Positions 24,833 through 37,137 of a DNA stretch of 64,000 bases are shown piece after piece. Made by a program: the position numbers and the translations under genes. This DNA comes from Neurospora tetrasperma FGSC 2508. Lineage: Eukaryota > Ascomycota > Sordariomycetes > Sordariales > Sordariaceae. The DNA lies in NCBI RefSeq assembly GCF_000213175.1, contig NW_009799179.1, positions 9,122,480 through 9,186,479 on the forward strand, in the 5' to 3' direction. A model generated the notes under the pieces. The model made no database searches. It had not been told where the DNA came from and saw only the letters and a program-made list of their open reading frames with translations. The first letter of the stretch is position 1; every line of letters starts with the position of its first letter.

Positions 24833-27800
24833 CTGGGCGAGGTCAAACACCAGGCAGGGTCAAAGTCACGGGCAGAGAGAACGAAGCCTCTCGAGTGTGT
24901 GTTTGGTACCTAATCTCTTCAGGTCTTCCTCCCCTTTGGCTCTTCAGTTGATTTCCATGCTTCACAGCCGCGCAAGGAAGAGAGACGAGAGGCCGCAGAA
25001 ACGGGATGGGGGTGGGCTGGTGGGGTTGTTTGCCGGCCGAGTGCGCCGAGTAAGGGAGGGATCAGCGCTGGCTGCGCTTCCTGCACGGCAAGGCAGGCAA
25101 CTGAACTGAACTCTTCTTGGTTGCTTGTGGTGCTGCCGTGCTTGGCCCCTTGGGACCTGAGGGTAGATATATTGTGTGGTCTGTGCTTTGCGCGTATGTA
25201 CCACTTGATGTACACTACGCAGTATGTATGGGACCCTTTGAGCATCATATCTTGGGGCTCACTTCTCACATCGAGTCGTCCACATTCATGACCAAGAGCT
25301 CATCAGTCGTCAACTGTTGATCCGAACTTGTTCATCTGATAACTCAGTCATCTTCTTCCTGCCACTCGGCGGCCACCGTCCGGACTCCGAAATCCAGTGC
25401 CGTGCAGGTGGTATCAAAGGCTGCAGACTGGTGGTGCACGGTTGGGACAGTATGAGCGGCAACACTTCACACGCTACCTGCACGCCTCGAGCCTGACACG
25501 TGCCTGACTCGTCCTATCTCGTGGTCCGTTCCGACGGAGACGGAGGGACGGACGGCGAACACACAGACAGACAGCCGCCGTGACGGGGTGTTTCCGCTCG
25601 GGAACCAGGACGTGCCTGGGACTCTTCAGGACGGAAGGATCTGATCGTGCATGTTTGGAGAGTTGGGATAAGGAAAGGCATCAAGGGGACGCAAAGAAAC
25701 CATTGACCTAGACATCTTCTTAACGAGAGCGCCCCTCCCTCTAGGCCGCAAACTCCAGATCGGAATCTTGGAAACTCGGGGTCATAGCTGACATTCACCA
25801 CTCGAAACACCATCCTCATCTCACGTTTTCCATCTCGGGCCCGATCTCGATTGCAAAGGGAGCAAGGGATCCAAGGTCACCTACTGTGGTCAGGCAGCTG
25901 GCCGATGGCACGCATGGGATACCCGCACGCGATGGCACACAAGGCGCCTTGCACAAGACTCTTTTTGATGTACGACTTGGAGTCTTAGCAGTCAAGGCAG
26001 TTAGGTCATGCTTTAGTTGATTCTGTAAGAAGCCGTTTCTGGCTTCTATTGCGCATCTGGTCGGCTGGGCATGGTCGCCGGATCGCCAGTAATCGAGCGT
26101 CTTTGAAGAAAGGCCATAGGGATGCACTAATCTCCCATCAACCAACGATCGATCGATGCCATGGAGATCACTGGTTGCTAAGTATCTTATGTGTAGCTAC
26201 ATATACTACACTCCCCCAGCAGTCAGCGAGCGAGTCGTCGCCTGAAACGGGTTGCGGGGTTGCTCGACGCCACCACTTCAAGGTCGTACACATCGATACA
26301 GACATCACGTTGAACAGGCCGGATTGTTTCCCCCGGCTTTCGTTGCCTTCGGTCGACTACCTACATATAATATAAGTATGGCGGTGGAAATATTGCCTGC
26401 GTTGCAACAGGTTTCAGTTGCCAGGCAAGGCATGTCAATAGAGGGGTAGCCAGCCGCTTTTTTTCAATAAATAAGACGCCAATATCAACAGCGGACGCCA
26501 AACAGCTTTAGAGATTCTACTAGCCTCGGCTCCAGATGCTCCCAAGGCCTGCTGAGCCATCCAGAGACGAGAACATGACAGCCCGCCGGCCCTTGTCAGG
26601 TAAGCCTTGGCTATTATGCAGTGTATATACATATCACTCCCTCTGTCCCACGCGAGATGACAAAGGTGAGCCTCAGTTCGCAGTTCGCATCTCGGGATGG
26701 AACCGTGTGCTCCAGCGGGCAGTTCCAGCTCTGCCCTGTACAAGCAGCCAAGGCAAAGCAGTTCTAGACTTTGAGCCTCCCCGAACCCGTCGGCATCTCG
26801 TGGGAGTTTCAAGGCCCAACGTGTTTTGACGTTGCGACCCAACTGAAGGACCACTGAAAGCTGACGATGCAGTCAGTGCTGGGCATCCAAAGACACCCAT
26901 GCAGCAAGAAGCGTCGTTGGAGTCTCCTTCCCCAACTTTTGCAGTGTGTACAGTCAGCCAGGTACTGTACACCAACCCATAAACGGCTAGACTCTAGTCG
27001 CTTTCCTAGGGACCTAGGGCTTCTCGCACATGATTGCCCCGTCACACTGACCGACGGAGAAAGCGCAAGTGCCAACACCTTTCAGTTCCTTCCATTCCAC
27101 AACACATCCACTACCTATGTAACTGCTCAGTTTGCTTTTTTGCGCTCGCAAGGTTCCCTATACACGTTCGAACGATTGCCATGGAAATTGACCACTGCTA
27201 CCACTACACTTGACGGGCCAAAAGAGATGCGATCGAGATCATGGACCGGATCGACAACATGTCAAAATCGATTTCATCTGCAGGCACGCGACAGACCCCA
27301 TTATTTACTCTTCCTACACCTGTCGATACTTATTTTACCCCTCCTTCCAGTTTTCCTCAGGCCATTTTCTGGATCTCTCCCAACGGGCGACCCGGCCGAT
27401 GCCCAACACTTCTTGGAGCTTCCCCTCGTCTCAAAGTGTGTATTGCCAGCCACCTACGTCAGTGCTGGCTTTTCGTTTCTTCTCGCGAAAGCCGCCATTG
27501 GGACGGCACCCTTTGGCGCCCAGAACGACCGAACCCTGGCCAGCGAGACATATTTTTTTTTTCTCTCTTTCAGATGGAAGTCGCGGCGGTGAAGGTTTGA
27601 TGAATTGACGACGTGGAAACAGAGACCACTGCAAGACATGGCTGGACTTGCCTGATGCCGAAACAAGCCTAGGCAGTATACGCTTCCAGCCATGACGATG
27701 GCGGCAATCGCGATACTTTGACCCTTGTAGCCGAATTTACCATTGTATCCGACTTCCCCAACCAGAGCTCCGTCCAGCTCCCGCTTTACGTCTCGAGTCA

Positions 27801-30240
27801 AGCATCAGCTGGCGGAGAAATCCAGAGAGGCATCATGACTTTAACAACAAGAGAAAACGATTTTGTATGCGCTCAAGGTAAATTACCTTATTTCACCACT
27901 TAAGATGTGCTTGCTCGTCTGGTATCCAGTGTCCCAGCCTCGTCCAAGTCTAGCCTCATCAAAAATAGTGTCTACCATTAACAGCTAAGCACCAAGACGA
28001 AAACGTGGATCTGGAGCTGACATAGGCGGGCACTGATGGGGATCCCCTACCTGTGCAGTATCGGAAGGCTTGATTATCTCTCACGTGACTGCACAATATT
28101 GCGGATTGGTTTCGCTTGCTGTTTACCAGCTGCTACGAAACGGCTTGACATCCGAATGGAGGCTGGCAACTCAAGGCCAACTCGCAGACAACAAAACACC
28201 AGGGACACAGTACGTATTCGCACTTGAGGCCTTCCAGAACCCTTAGAAGTCCTATCCCCAGGACCCTGAAAAGCGGTCAGGTGGCGAATGTCGATCCCCG
28301 AATCCAGACTCGACCTCTTTTGCTCTCTTTATCCCCTTTTGTCCACTTGTCAGTCGAATAGCGCGTGGGTGAAAGGGAGCACAGGGGACAAAAAAAAAAC
28401 CAAAGGCCATACTTATCGACAGCCGGGGCGATCGACAAATTGCGATAAGGCCGTTCGTCTGTTTTATCTTGTGATTAAGGCACAAGAGCGACACGCCTTC
28501 ACTTAAACCCAAGCCGACATGGCTGTATCAAGAGACATTGTCATCCACATCCACTCATCTGTCTGGTGTGTTGGTTACCTCCCGAATGTCCGATCTTGCC
28601 TGTATTTGGCCGGGCAGCAAATGTGAGAACCGAACGAGGCCAAAGGGAAAGAAGACAAAAAAGCAGCTCGTGGCTGGACAAATCCAGCCTCGGATCGCTA
28701 ACACTACGCGAATGCCCAGATGGGCCCAACCGGATGTGTTCCTCGCTTTGTCTCTAGTTTCCCTTTTCGAGCTTCTCAAAGACCCCGGAAGCTAACATGC
28801 ACCCTTGTCTCCTCTGCCTCGCGTGCCCAAACACACCAAGTGGGTGGTTGTTCAAGGGTTACGGCTTGTGGTATTGTCCATGAAGACACAACGCTCGAGC
28901 TATTTTCCGCGATCAATCAAGCGCCAAGCCTTGATTTCATATTTTTCTTTGCTCGTTCAGTCGGATACCGGCAACGTTATTGGTCTCTAGTCCCAGCACA
29001 CACCCTTCACTCACCTCTCCACATTCCACATGGTCTGGCAAACCGAACCAAAACCGTCTCTTTCCTCTCTGCGGCCGCCATATCGACACCCTGAAAAGTG
29101 GCGAATTGAAGCTCGCAGTGTGGGCTCGCTGGGAAATACATAGCCCTATACTATCACCGTTTTAACGTTGCACATGCAATCACCACTCACAGGAAACAGA
29201 TCCGCACCAGTTAGTGAAACAACGGACTCGCGGACGCTAGTGGTAGAGACCCCTATCACAATGCCAAGCCAACCCAAACATTGTGTATCTGGCAACCTCT
29301 TAGTAAACATCCAACCCCACCCAGTGACTCGCTCCCACAAGGGACCTAAACACCCAAGCGACCAATCTTTTTTTTTTTTTTTTTTGCTCTTCCTTGCCAA
29401 CCCTCAGCAGTGCAAGGAATCAAGCGATCAAGGGGGTTTCTCGGAGCCGGAGCAAGCTAAAACGTGTCTAGTGTAGTGTCACAGGAATCGGGATGCCGGG
29501 AGTGCCTGCCGCGGGAGGCTCAAAGTCTCCGATCCAAACTAGTGTACAGTACCGTGTGTAGGCACGTATGTCGAATTTTCTTTCACGTTTCTCCTTTTTT
29601 TCGGTTGTCTTGGCTGTCACCCCTCTTTTATTTTATTTTTCTTGTTCTCCTTATCGCCAGTGCTGATCTTGATCTGATATCGGTCACATCATCCGGAGCC
29701 AGGGAGGGCCGCTTCCTTAGTGTATGTCACTACGTACATACATGCCAGGATGTCCAACGATGGCTCGATGGAGTTCGTTTCGTCGTGTGTAGCGGCAGCA
29801 TGGCATGGCATGGCATGCGGGTATGTAGAGAAGTTAGAGAGGATATAGGGGTTGGTAAATAGGTAGGCGCTAAACGTAGGAACTGTTGACAGAAACAAAC
29901 CAAGATGATGCTATTGGGATACCTAGCTAGCTAGTAATGTATCTCAGACCATTCACTGATGAGGGAAATGCTCACGTGGCCTCCTTACCACATTCATTAC
30001 CCATACATAATGAACGAAGACCGAAAAAGGAACGCTTTCAATCTTGGGGCATCTTGGCAACAATAAAGAAGAGTAGTGTAACTGGTTGCTGGGATGCTTC
30101 TTTCACACAGTGTCGTGTCGTGTCGTGTAGTGCGCCAAGCTCACTCATCTTGTGTAACGTGGATGGTCTGATATGTAAGTAAGATCATTAACGCCAAGGA
30201 CTGGCTACTACCTAGTAGTCTAGACTAGAAGACGGAGTAT

Positions 30241-30285
30241 GTAGTGTAGTGTAGTGTAGTGTAGTGTAGTGTAGTGTAGTGTAGT
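30241..30285. repeat. Pentanucleotide array (GTAGT)9
   Basis: Nine perfect GTAGT units. Two adjacent units give GTAGTGTAGT, the same sequence that occurs as single dispersed copies across the gene-poor part of the window. Confidence 0.95.
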
Positions 30286-31875
30286 GCGTATAAAGAGAGA
30301 AGAAGGAAGCGTGCGCGCGCAAGAAACGAATTCGTTATAATGATCTTTCGGCGGGAGGACGGATATTAGAAAATCCGCCATGTCAAGGCTGTGAAGGGAA
30401 GGCCTTAACAAGGAGGTATAAATGGAAGGGAAAAAAACAAACAGAACAGGGCAAAAAGGAAAGAAGAAAAAAAAGAAGCGAAAACAAAGGTTGAACCCTT
30501 CTCGCATAGCATAGCATAGGATAGGATAGGTATCCAACTCGCCATGTTTTTTATTGAGAAACCCATTCGGTCTGCCAAGCCATCTGGCGGAGCATTCGGG
30601 ACCCAGAAGGGGAAGGGAGGGGGGGGCTGCTGGGGAACCCCAGGTTTTTTTTTTTTATTTTTTTATTTTTTTTGCTCGTGGTTCGAATACGAACAAACGG
30701 AAGTTGCAGTTGTCAAGGACGGCTCGCTGTCGGTAGGTAGGTATGATACGGATGCATACCTACTTATCGGGAATCCGGGCCGGATAAAAACCTACGCAGT
30801 ACATACATGTGTTTTGGTTCTAAATTGGCTATATACCTACCTACGTAGGTAGTGTAGGGTCATACACACTATGTAATGTATAAATTGACAGTCAAGATCA
30901 AGTTTCGTACATGGTAAGTTGGAAGGTGGAAGTCAACATCGCAAGCTTGGTTGGCATCAGCTTTCGCGCCGGGAATTAGTCTGGAGTCCTTAAACGAAAG
31001 TCATGGTTCCGAACGACGAGGAGAGCCCAGAGCGTCTGGTTTGGTACATGAAAGGGCATGGTATAAGCGGTTGGATTTGTTGGACTTGTGAGCTTCCGGG
31101 ACTATACCTCTACGTACTTGGCCGTTACTACGCCGACACTACATAACAACAACACCACTACATACCTCCCGCTGAATACGATACCACTTACCTACCTACT
31201 TACCTACATACCTGTTCTCACTGGGCGGCACTCACTCATTCATTCGTCGTTGTGACACTTTGCGAAAGACGGATGTCATTACCTCTAGGAAAGGGAAGGA
31301 AAGCCTTCACATGAACCGAGCCTCACGCACGAATTTCACTTATACATACATATGCAGTACCCCTCAAGCTGAAGTGTGGATTTTGAAAGAAAAGAGAAAA
31401 AAGTGCAAGGCAAAAAAAAGTGAGGCTATAACATCATCCCATGTTACCCGGGGGTTGGGGTTGCGGTTCGCTTTTTGGTTTTTAGGTACCAAGCAGGGGG
31501 GGAGGGAAGACGAATTGCGACGATGGAATCATTCATTCCCCCGTCAAGTCAAGTCAAGCCACAGTTAAGGTTACATAGTACATATGTACGTACATGGATG
31601 GGATAGAGGTACATACATAGCCTCCATTGTACCCCCACCGAGAGACATAGGGTCCGTCCGAGTTGAGTTGAGAGTGTCGTGTCATGTCTTCTCTCTCTTC
31701 TCACTGGCGCCGTAACCGCAAGGGACAGAGGGGAGGGGAGGGGGGTCCATGTGAAAGAACCGGGGACTACATGTATGTGCGAAAATGGGGGAAAACGAAA
31801 GGAAGGAAGCAAAGGCAGTCTCGGAGATCAGATCTAGCCAGCAGGGTCGGGTCGAGAAGACACGTCTCGAAGGGG

Positions 31876-31905
<30 letters not shown>
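31876..31905. repeat. Homopolymer A30
   Basis: An uninterrupted run of 30 A in noncoding sequence. No reverse-transcribed element is recognisable next to it. Confidence 0.95.
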
Positions 31906-31907
<2 letters not shown>

Positions 31908-32790
31908 TGGTGTTTCTCGGTAAGATCAGGAAGGTAGAGGTAGGTTTCATTCCGTGAGACGGTGAACTCTCGGTGAGTTAGTTTTTCTTGATAAGCGAGT
32001 GAGCGAGCGAGCGAGCGATCGAGGCCAGGGTAAAGGGGTTGGGGGTCACTACCATACTACCTATTTATATACATAGATATAGCCTCACATGCCTACATAC
32101 TTACCTTACCTATGTATTGTATGTACAAAGGAACCCGATATCGGTGATACCCTACCTGGGCCAATGACGCCGAGAGTACCTATAACCTCTGCTTTGCAAA
32201 GTGAATAGTCGTGGGTAGATACATAGAAGTATATCGTGAGAATTTGACCAGTGCCAAAGGTTCACATAACAATGGGGTGCTGCTGTCCGCTTTGCAAGAT
32301 GAAGTGAACATAGAACGCTGGCAAGCACCGACGAACACAAACGACAGATATCATAGAGTACAGATGTAATTCTGGTTTGCGTGCATCATCGAAGAATATC
32401 ATGCAGTTGTCGAGTGTCTTGGGGGGGCACTTCTAGCTCCCTGTTTGTTTTGATCTCGACTCAACTATCAACACCACTTCCTTGCTAGGAATCCTTAAAC
32501 AAGAGCATCCGAGCCGGACATTTGCCACAAAGTGGTGTGTCACTGACTGATGCATTGGAAAGACAAACCAACATGCGCTTCGCAAGTATGATATTTCCAA
32601 TGTCACGTACCTGATTCTGGTCGATGATGCATCATGTCCAAAGCTAGGCAGGCAGGCATCTTCAACCATGACAATCTCCCATATTTGAAAGTAACCGTTT
32701 GAAACCCTCACCGCCAGCAATATCATATCCTCATCCAACCCAATCCAACTCCAACAGAATTCACCACAAGAACTAACCCATAGTAACACA

Positions 32791-33321
32791 ATGTGCCGCA
32801 AGCTTTGGCCCGTCTACTCCTGCGGGCACGAACAAATCCCTGCCCAAAGCACCCGCACCGAGTCCTGCGGAAACAGTTGCCCAGAACACTCCTGGGGTTC
32901 CGGTTACTACGAGCTCCCAACAGACTGCGGTAATGTTCGCTGCTCAACAGCGATACGGAACATGTTTGACAAGGGCCAAGTGAAAATTGCTAATTGGAAG
33001 TGGAATTATAGTGCTCATGCTAGTAATAACTATAGCGGTGGTGGTAGTTCAGCCTCGGGTGTAGGTTACAGTAGTGCCGGTGGTGGTAATACTACTACGT
33101 ATAGTAGGTATGGCGGTGGATACGGCGGTGGATATGCCGGCTTTTCTCCGATGCCCCCGTCGGGGCCGTCCGTGGCTTGTCCGGTGCATGGTGGATACAA
33201 TCCGGCGCCGTTGCCTCCCTTCCTTCAACCGTATCACAACACTGGCAGCGGCTATTACCAAGGATACAGCAACCCGGTGTTGCGTCCTATGTCAGCACCT
33301 CCAGCCCCGTTTTTGGGTTAG
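32791..33321 (+). CDS. Small Cys-module protein with Gly/Ser/Tyr-rich tail, paralog A
   Basis: This is a 176-aa single-exon protein with no known function that I recognise. The N-terminal module has Cys at 2, 11, 26, 30, 46 and 51, in the pattern MC-x6-Y-x-CGHE ... CGxxC ... C-x4-C, which could bind zinc or form disulfides. There is no signal peptide because Met-Cys starts the chain and hydrophobic residues are few. Residues 80-150 are low-complexity Gly/Ser/Tyr, and the end is Pro-rich. The same module begins the convergent gene 0.7 kb downstream on the other strand and a third gene at 54297-54839, so this is a local family. The frame continues past the TAG at 33319-33321 for 27 more codons of similar Pro/Gly-rich sequence ending in basic residues, so the stop may be recent, read through or an error. 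Confidence 0.8.
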   Translation: MCRKLWPVYSCGHEQIPAQSTRTESCGNSCPEHSWGSGYYELPTDCGNVRCSTAIRNMFDKGQVKIANWKWNYSAHASNNYSGGGSSASGVGYSSAGGGNTTTYSRYGGGYGGGYAGFSPMPPSGPSVACPVHGGYNPAPLPPFLQPYHNTGSGYYQGYSNPVLRPMSAPPAPFLG

Positions 33322-34006
33322 CCCTTCTTTCCACCTTTCCCACCGTATGGCGGCGGCAGTCAAGGGTGCCCGCCTCCGACGATTGTGGTGAGATATCGTC
33401 GGTAGGTTGTTGACAAGGTGATTAAGTCTAATGAAGGTGAATAGTTGTGACGTTTAGCTTGGAGTCTGTAAATCCCAAACATGGGGAAATTGAATAGATG
33501 AGGGAGAAAGGGGAAAGTGGAAAGTGCGTCTGTCTAGTTCTGTGTGGCAACGAAGTTACCCAAGTATAAGCAGAATGATTGCAACGCTGTTTTTACCTCT
33601 TTTTCGTGGTAACGTGAGCACGTGTGCTGCAAATGCAAATGCAAATGCATATGCATATGTGCATGTGGACTCTGTGTCGTTGATGCATGCAGAGACTTGA
33701 TATTGGTACCAAGTTGAGCAACGTCAACTCTGCTGACGGCATATTCTGATATTTGGGTATCTAGTAGCCATTCATCTTTATTCCCTTCATCTTCCATGCT
33801 TTCCTTCTACTTCTCATTCTGTTTCCTTCTTCTTACACATTCCCTTCCCATCATCTGCCATATTCCTCTTCGATGAATCCCTTCATTTTCCTTTCACCTC
33901 CAGTTCATCACCCATGTATCTTTCACTCACTCACTCTTTTCTCCCCCTTTCCCTTCTTTCATTCCCTCATCTTTCTCTCTCCCTATTTTCCTTGCCCATA
34001 TCAACT
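33322..34006. other. Convergent intergenic region between Cys-module paralogs A and B
   Basis: Its first 84 bases are the in-frame continuation of paralog A. A tandem GCAAAT/GCATAT stretch lies at 33629-33665. From about 33790 to 34010 the plus strand is strongly pyrimidine-rich up to the stop of paralog B. No other gene is seen. Confidence 0.65.
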
Positions 34007-34582
34007 TTACCTATGCTTCCGATAACTCTTCCCCTTACTCTTCTTACTTCCCTTCTTTTCCTCGTCATATCTCAGCCATGAAGGCAGCGGCGGCGGGTTG
34101 TCGCCAGCGAACGGATTCGGATTTGGGCGCGGCATTGGGTTAGGAGGGACGCTACCACCGCCGTGTCCCGAGCCCGAAGGATCACCACCTCCGTAACCAC
34201 CATAACCCGAGGGATCTCCTCCACCGTAGCCACCGCCTCCGTATCCTGGATCAACTTGTCCACCATAACCTCCATAACCTCCATAACCCGACGGATCACC
34301 ACCATACCCCGGATCAACCTGTCCACCACCACCACTCGCAGGAGGAACAATCCCATATGAATCATAATACCGGGAATGCCGCGGATCCGTCCACTTCGCC
34401 GTCTTGGGCTGTATCCTTTGAATACAAACATCACAGCGCGAACTCATGCAATACTGCTCAGACTGGTACCGACCGATTTCCCAACTCTTGCAGTTTTTGC
34501 CGCAGGGGTACTCTCGGTTTGGAGCGGGCCCGGGAAATAGTTCTTTCCCGCAGGCGTAGATGGGGTAGTCTTTTACGCACAT
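34007..34582 (-). CDS. Small Cys-module protein with GYGG-repeat tail, paralog B
   Basis: This is a 191-aa single-exon protein of unknown function. The N-terminal module has Cys at 2, 11, 27, 31, 45, 50 and 53. It aligns with paralog A almost without gaps: MC-x6-Y-x-CGKE ... CGKNC ... C-x4-C. Residues 80-150 are tandem Gly/Tyr units of the type GYGG and GGDPSGYGG. The C terminus has a Pro-rich stretch followed by a Lys/Arg-rich end (KKSKGKSYRKHR), which could bind nucleic acid or localise to the nucleus. It is convergent with paralog A, consistent with an inverted duplication. No signal peptide or membrane segment is seen. Alternative zinc-binding and disulfide roles cannot be told apart from sequence. 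Confidence 0.8.
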   Translation of the reverse strand: MCVKDYPIYACGKELFPGPAPNREYPCGKNCKSWEIGRYQSEQYCMSSRCDVCIQRIQPKTAKWTDPRHSRYYDSYGIVPPASGGGGQVDPGYGGDPSGYGGYGGYGGQVDPGYGGGGYGGGDPSGYGGYGGGDPSGSGHGGGSVPPNPMPRPNPNPFAGDNPPPLPSWLRYDEEKKGSKKSKGKSYRKHR

Positions 34583-36636
34583 TGTTGGTCTTTGTTTGTT
34601 GCGGCTGCGGTGAGTAGGTACCTCTTGGTTGCCCGGGTTAGGTTTGGCAAGTGCTACTGGTAGGTAGGTGTGTTAGTGGTGTGGTACTTGATCCGTCAAG
34701 TTTCACCAGGAACATCATCAAGGGCAGGCAGGATAACCCACTTCTTTGTGTTCTTGACTTTGGTGTCTTGATGTCTTTGAAAAGGGGGGGGTAGACGACG
34801 ATGCTGATGAAGGCTCGTCAAATGCACCGCCATAGCACCGGGACACTCCTCTTTTAACCACCCTTCCGAATCCACCCCCCTTGACAGCGATACATCACGA
34901 AGACGACAACCACCGGATCTGACGCGGGCAGAGTGTTGCTTACCTACCTAGTCTGTCCGTTTGCGCTTCGTCATCAACTTTGACATTTCGTGGGTCACCA
35001 ATCTCCGAATTTTCTACAAGACTGAAGAGAACGCCGTTGGCGAGTTGGTGGATGAGCAGCGGCTGGCTGGTAGTGACTTGACGTCTTTGGACCTTTTGAA
35101 AGACACAAAATTGCTATAAATCGATCAGTCTGTTCTCGGCTTTTCCCGGTCCATCAGAAGTGTGTACGCGGAACCTTTCATTTGGCCAAGGTTTGTTTAC
35201 TTGGTCTTCCGGGAAAAGGGGTCACCAACAAAGGCCTGTTGGCACAGACATAGTTAGACGTACAACCCTAACCATTTTAAAGCTTCGTTAACCGCATGTT
35301 TTCTCCCTTGTCTGATAACCGTTCGAGGTAGGTACCTCAATAATAGCTTACCAGGTCTGACTCTTAACCTTGCTTTATTCTTTGATCCACTCCCTTTACT
35401 ACCATATCTTCTATTGTTGTCGTGAATGCCTCCACCACTTTGTTCCATTATCACACTTAATTTTTTTTAAAATCACGTTCTCCCTCCTTTCTCATGTCAT
35501 CACCACTGTCTTCATCACTATTACGGATTCCCATCCCCTTTTCTATCCATACTTCCATCCACGTCGTACCATATATGTCCTCGTTGTCATTCTCTATATT
35601 TAGACCCAAGTTCGTCGGCTGTGGACAGTTTTCGTAACAGTCATCCTCTTCACCACCACTTCTTTCCTATATCACGAGTCTCCGCCTTGAGTAATTCCTT
35701 AGGCAGATACTCGTTCTAAACCTCCCCATGTTGCCAATCAGATTGATCATCCAAGTCCATGAAGTCCAGTAAGTAGGCCTAAGCACACGCGGGCGGCGGC
35801 AGCAGCGGTTGGGTCTACCACAGTCAGTCGTAAGCTAATCCACTGACATCTAGGTTTCTAGCCAGACGACCTCGGAACATTCCCAAGGCATACGGGGTTG
35901 TGTACGAGCAGTTATCGCGGGCTTCACCTGCGTAGGTAGTATTGACAATGTATAGTTGTCGTGAATGAATGATTAAATACATACATTGTTCGTCAGACTT
36001 TTGCTATAGTTCCGTGTGTCCAAGGGGGATGGATAGTTTTGTAGGTCTTCTCTGCTTTGGGGGATATGAGGAGCTCGCTGTATGCGTCTTTTTTTGTTTA
36101 AATAGGTATTATGGCAATGGGACAAGCTTCATTCCCTTCTTTTTATTAAGGATATCGGTGACATATCCACAATTCCCGAGACACTAAAACATTAGGATCA
36201 GAAGAAACTAGAATTAGTGAGTAACGGCATCCTTTCCAAATAACCACTACATTAGAGCGAAGAACACGTGAGTTAGAAACACCTCCTGGGCATCATCACT
36301 GCCCAAGGCATTCATGAGACAGGCAAGAGGGACCATGCCAAGTTGGACTCAAGTACAAACCTAAGTTCAACACGAGCTGGCCGGACTTAGACTGAAACCT
36401 GAACTCTGCTAGAACATTAATGAATCAATGTGAATGAACATCATCAAACGTTCGTGCAAAGCGATAAGTTTGACATGTGCCTGACATCTTACGCACTAAC
36501 CAGAAATCAACACATATACTATATAAATATATATAAGGTGGAGGTAGAGAGAGGTAAGTGAACCCAGCTCTTGCGCAGTTCTTCCCTCTCCGCCGCTCCT
36601 TTGCGACGAATGCTATTTGTTTGAGAGTCCCCTCAG

Positions 36637-36670
36637 CTTCTTCTTCTTCTTCTTCTTCTTCTTCTTCTTC
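36637..36670. repeat. (CTT)n microsatellite
   Basis: About eleven tandem CTT units inside a longer pyrimidine tract. They could code for Ser in one frame, but no gene is supported. Confidence 0.9.
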
Positions 36671-37100
36671 CCCCTCTGCTGCTCGTGATTCTTGCTTAAT
36701 GATGATAAGAGCTCGTCCCTACCTACTCTTTACTCTTTGAGGGTTCCTTCCTTCCTTCCTTTCTCTCTGTCGTTCTTTCTTTTTTCTTCGCCCTCTTCGC
36801 TCTCTTCTCGCTTTTCTTTCGCTCTTTTCTCGCTTTTCTCTTGCGTACTTCTTTGCCTCTTTGGGTAATGATAATCCAACCAAGTTTCTAGAATGTCTCA
36901 GTTCGGCTTTTTTTTTTTTTTTTTCTTGTTTTTTTTTTTCTCGTTAGGCGCCCCAGGCAGCGGCTCAAATCACATACCTCACACTACCATTCATGCATTC
37001 ATCCATCCATGCATCCATCTGTCCGTCCGTCTGCCGGTCCATTCAGTCACTTCTTCTCTCTGGAACTGGTCGCTTTCTTTTCCTTTCTTTTTTTTTCATT

Positions 37101-37105
<5 letters not shown>

Positions 37106-37134
<29 letters not shown>
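37106..37134. repeat. Homopolymer T29
   Basis: An uninterrupted T run at the right end of the polypyrimidine domain. Confidence 0.93.

Positions 37135-37137
<3 letters not shown>

Larger units (their letters stand above)
23226..32790. other. 9.6 kb gene-poor region upstream of os-1
   Basis: No protein gene is recognised here. The first kilobases must include the os-1 promoter and leader. Contents seen: TAGG repeat at 23856-23880, CTG run near 23965-23990, GTT run at about 24807-24832, a T run near 29369-29387, the GTAGT array at 30241-30285, a TAGG-based palindrome near 30834-30850, and a 30-base A run at 31876-31905. The longest open frame (26867-27592, plus) has no motif, and its length is attainable by chance. 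Base composition is ordinary, not the AT-rich, TA-rich sequence expected of RIP-mutated repeats. Confidence 0.5.

Noticed and set aside
26867-27592. Plus-strand open frame of about 241 codons
   Set aside because: No motif, no splice structure and irregular composition; length is within chance for DNA of this base content.
31876-31905. A30 run as the tail of a LINE-type retroelement
   Set aside because: No reverse transcriptase or endonuclease sequence, target-site duplication or element body is visible beside it.
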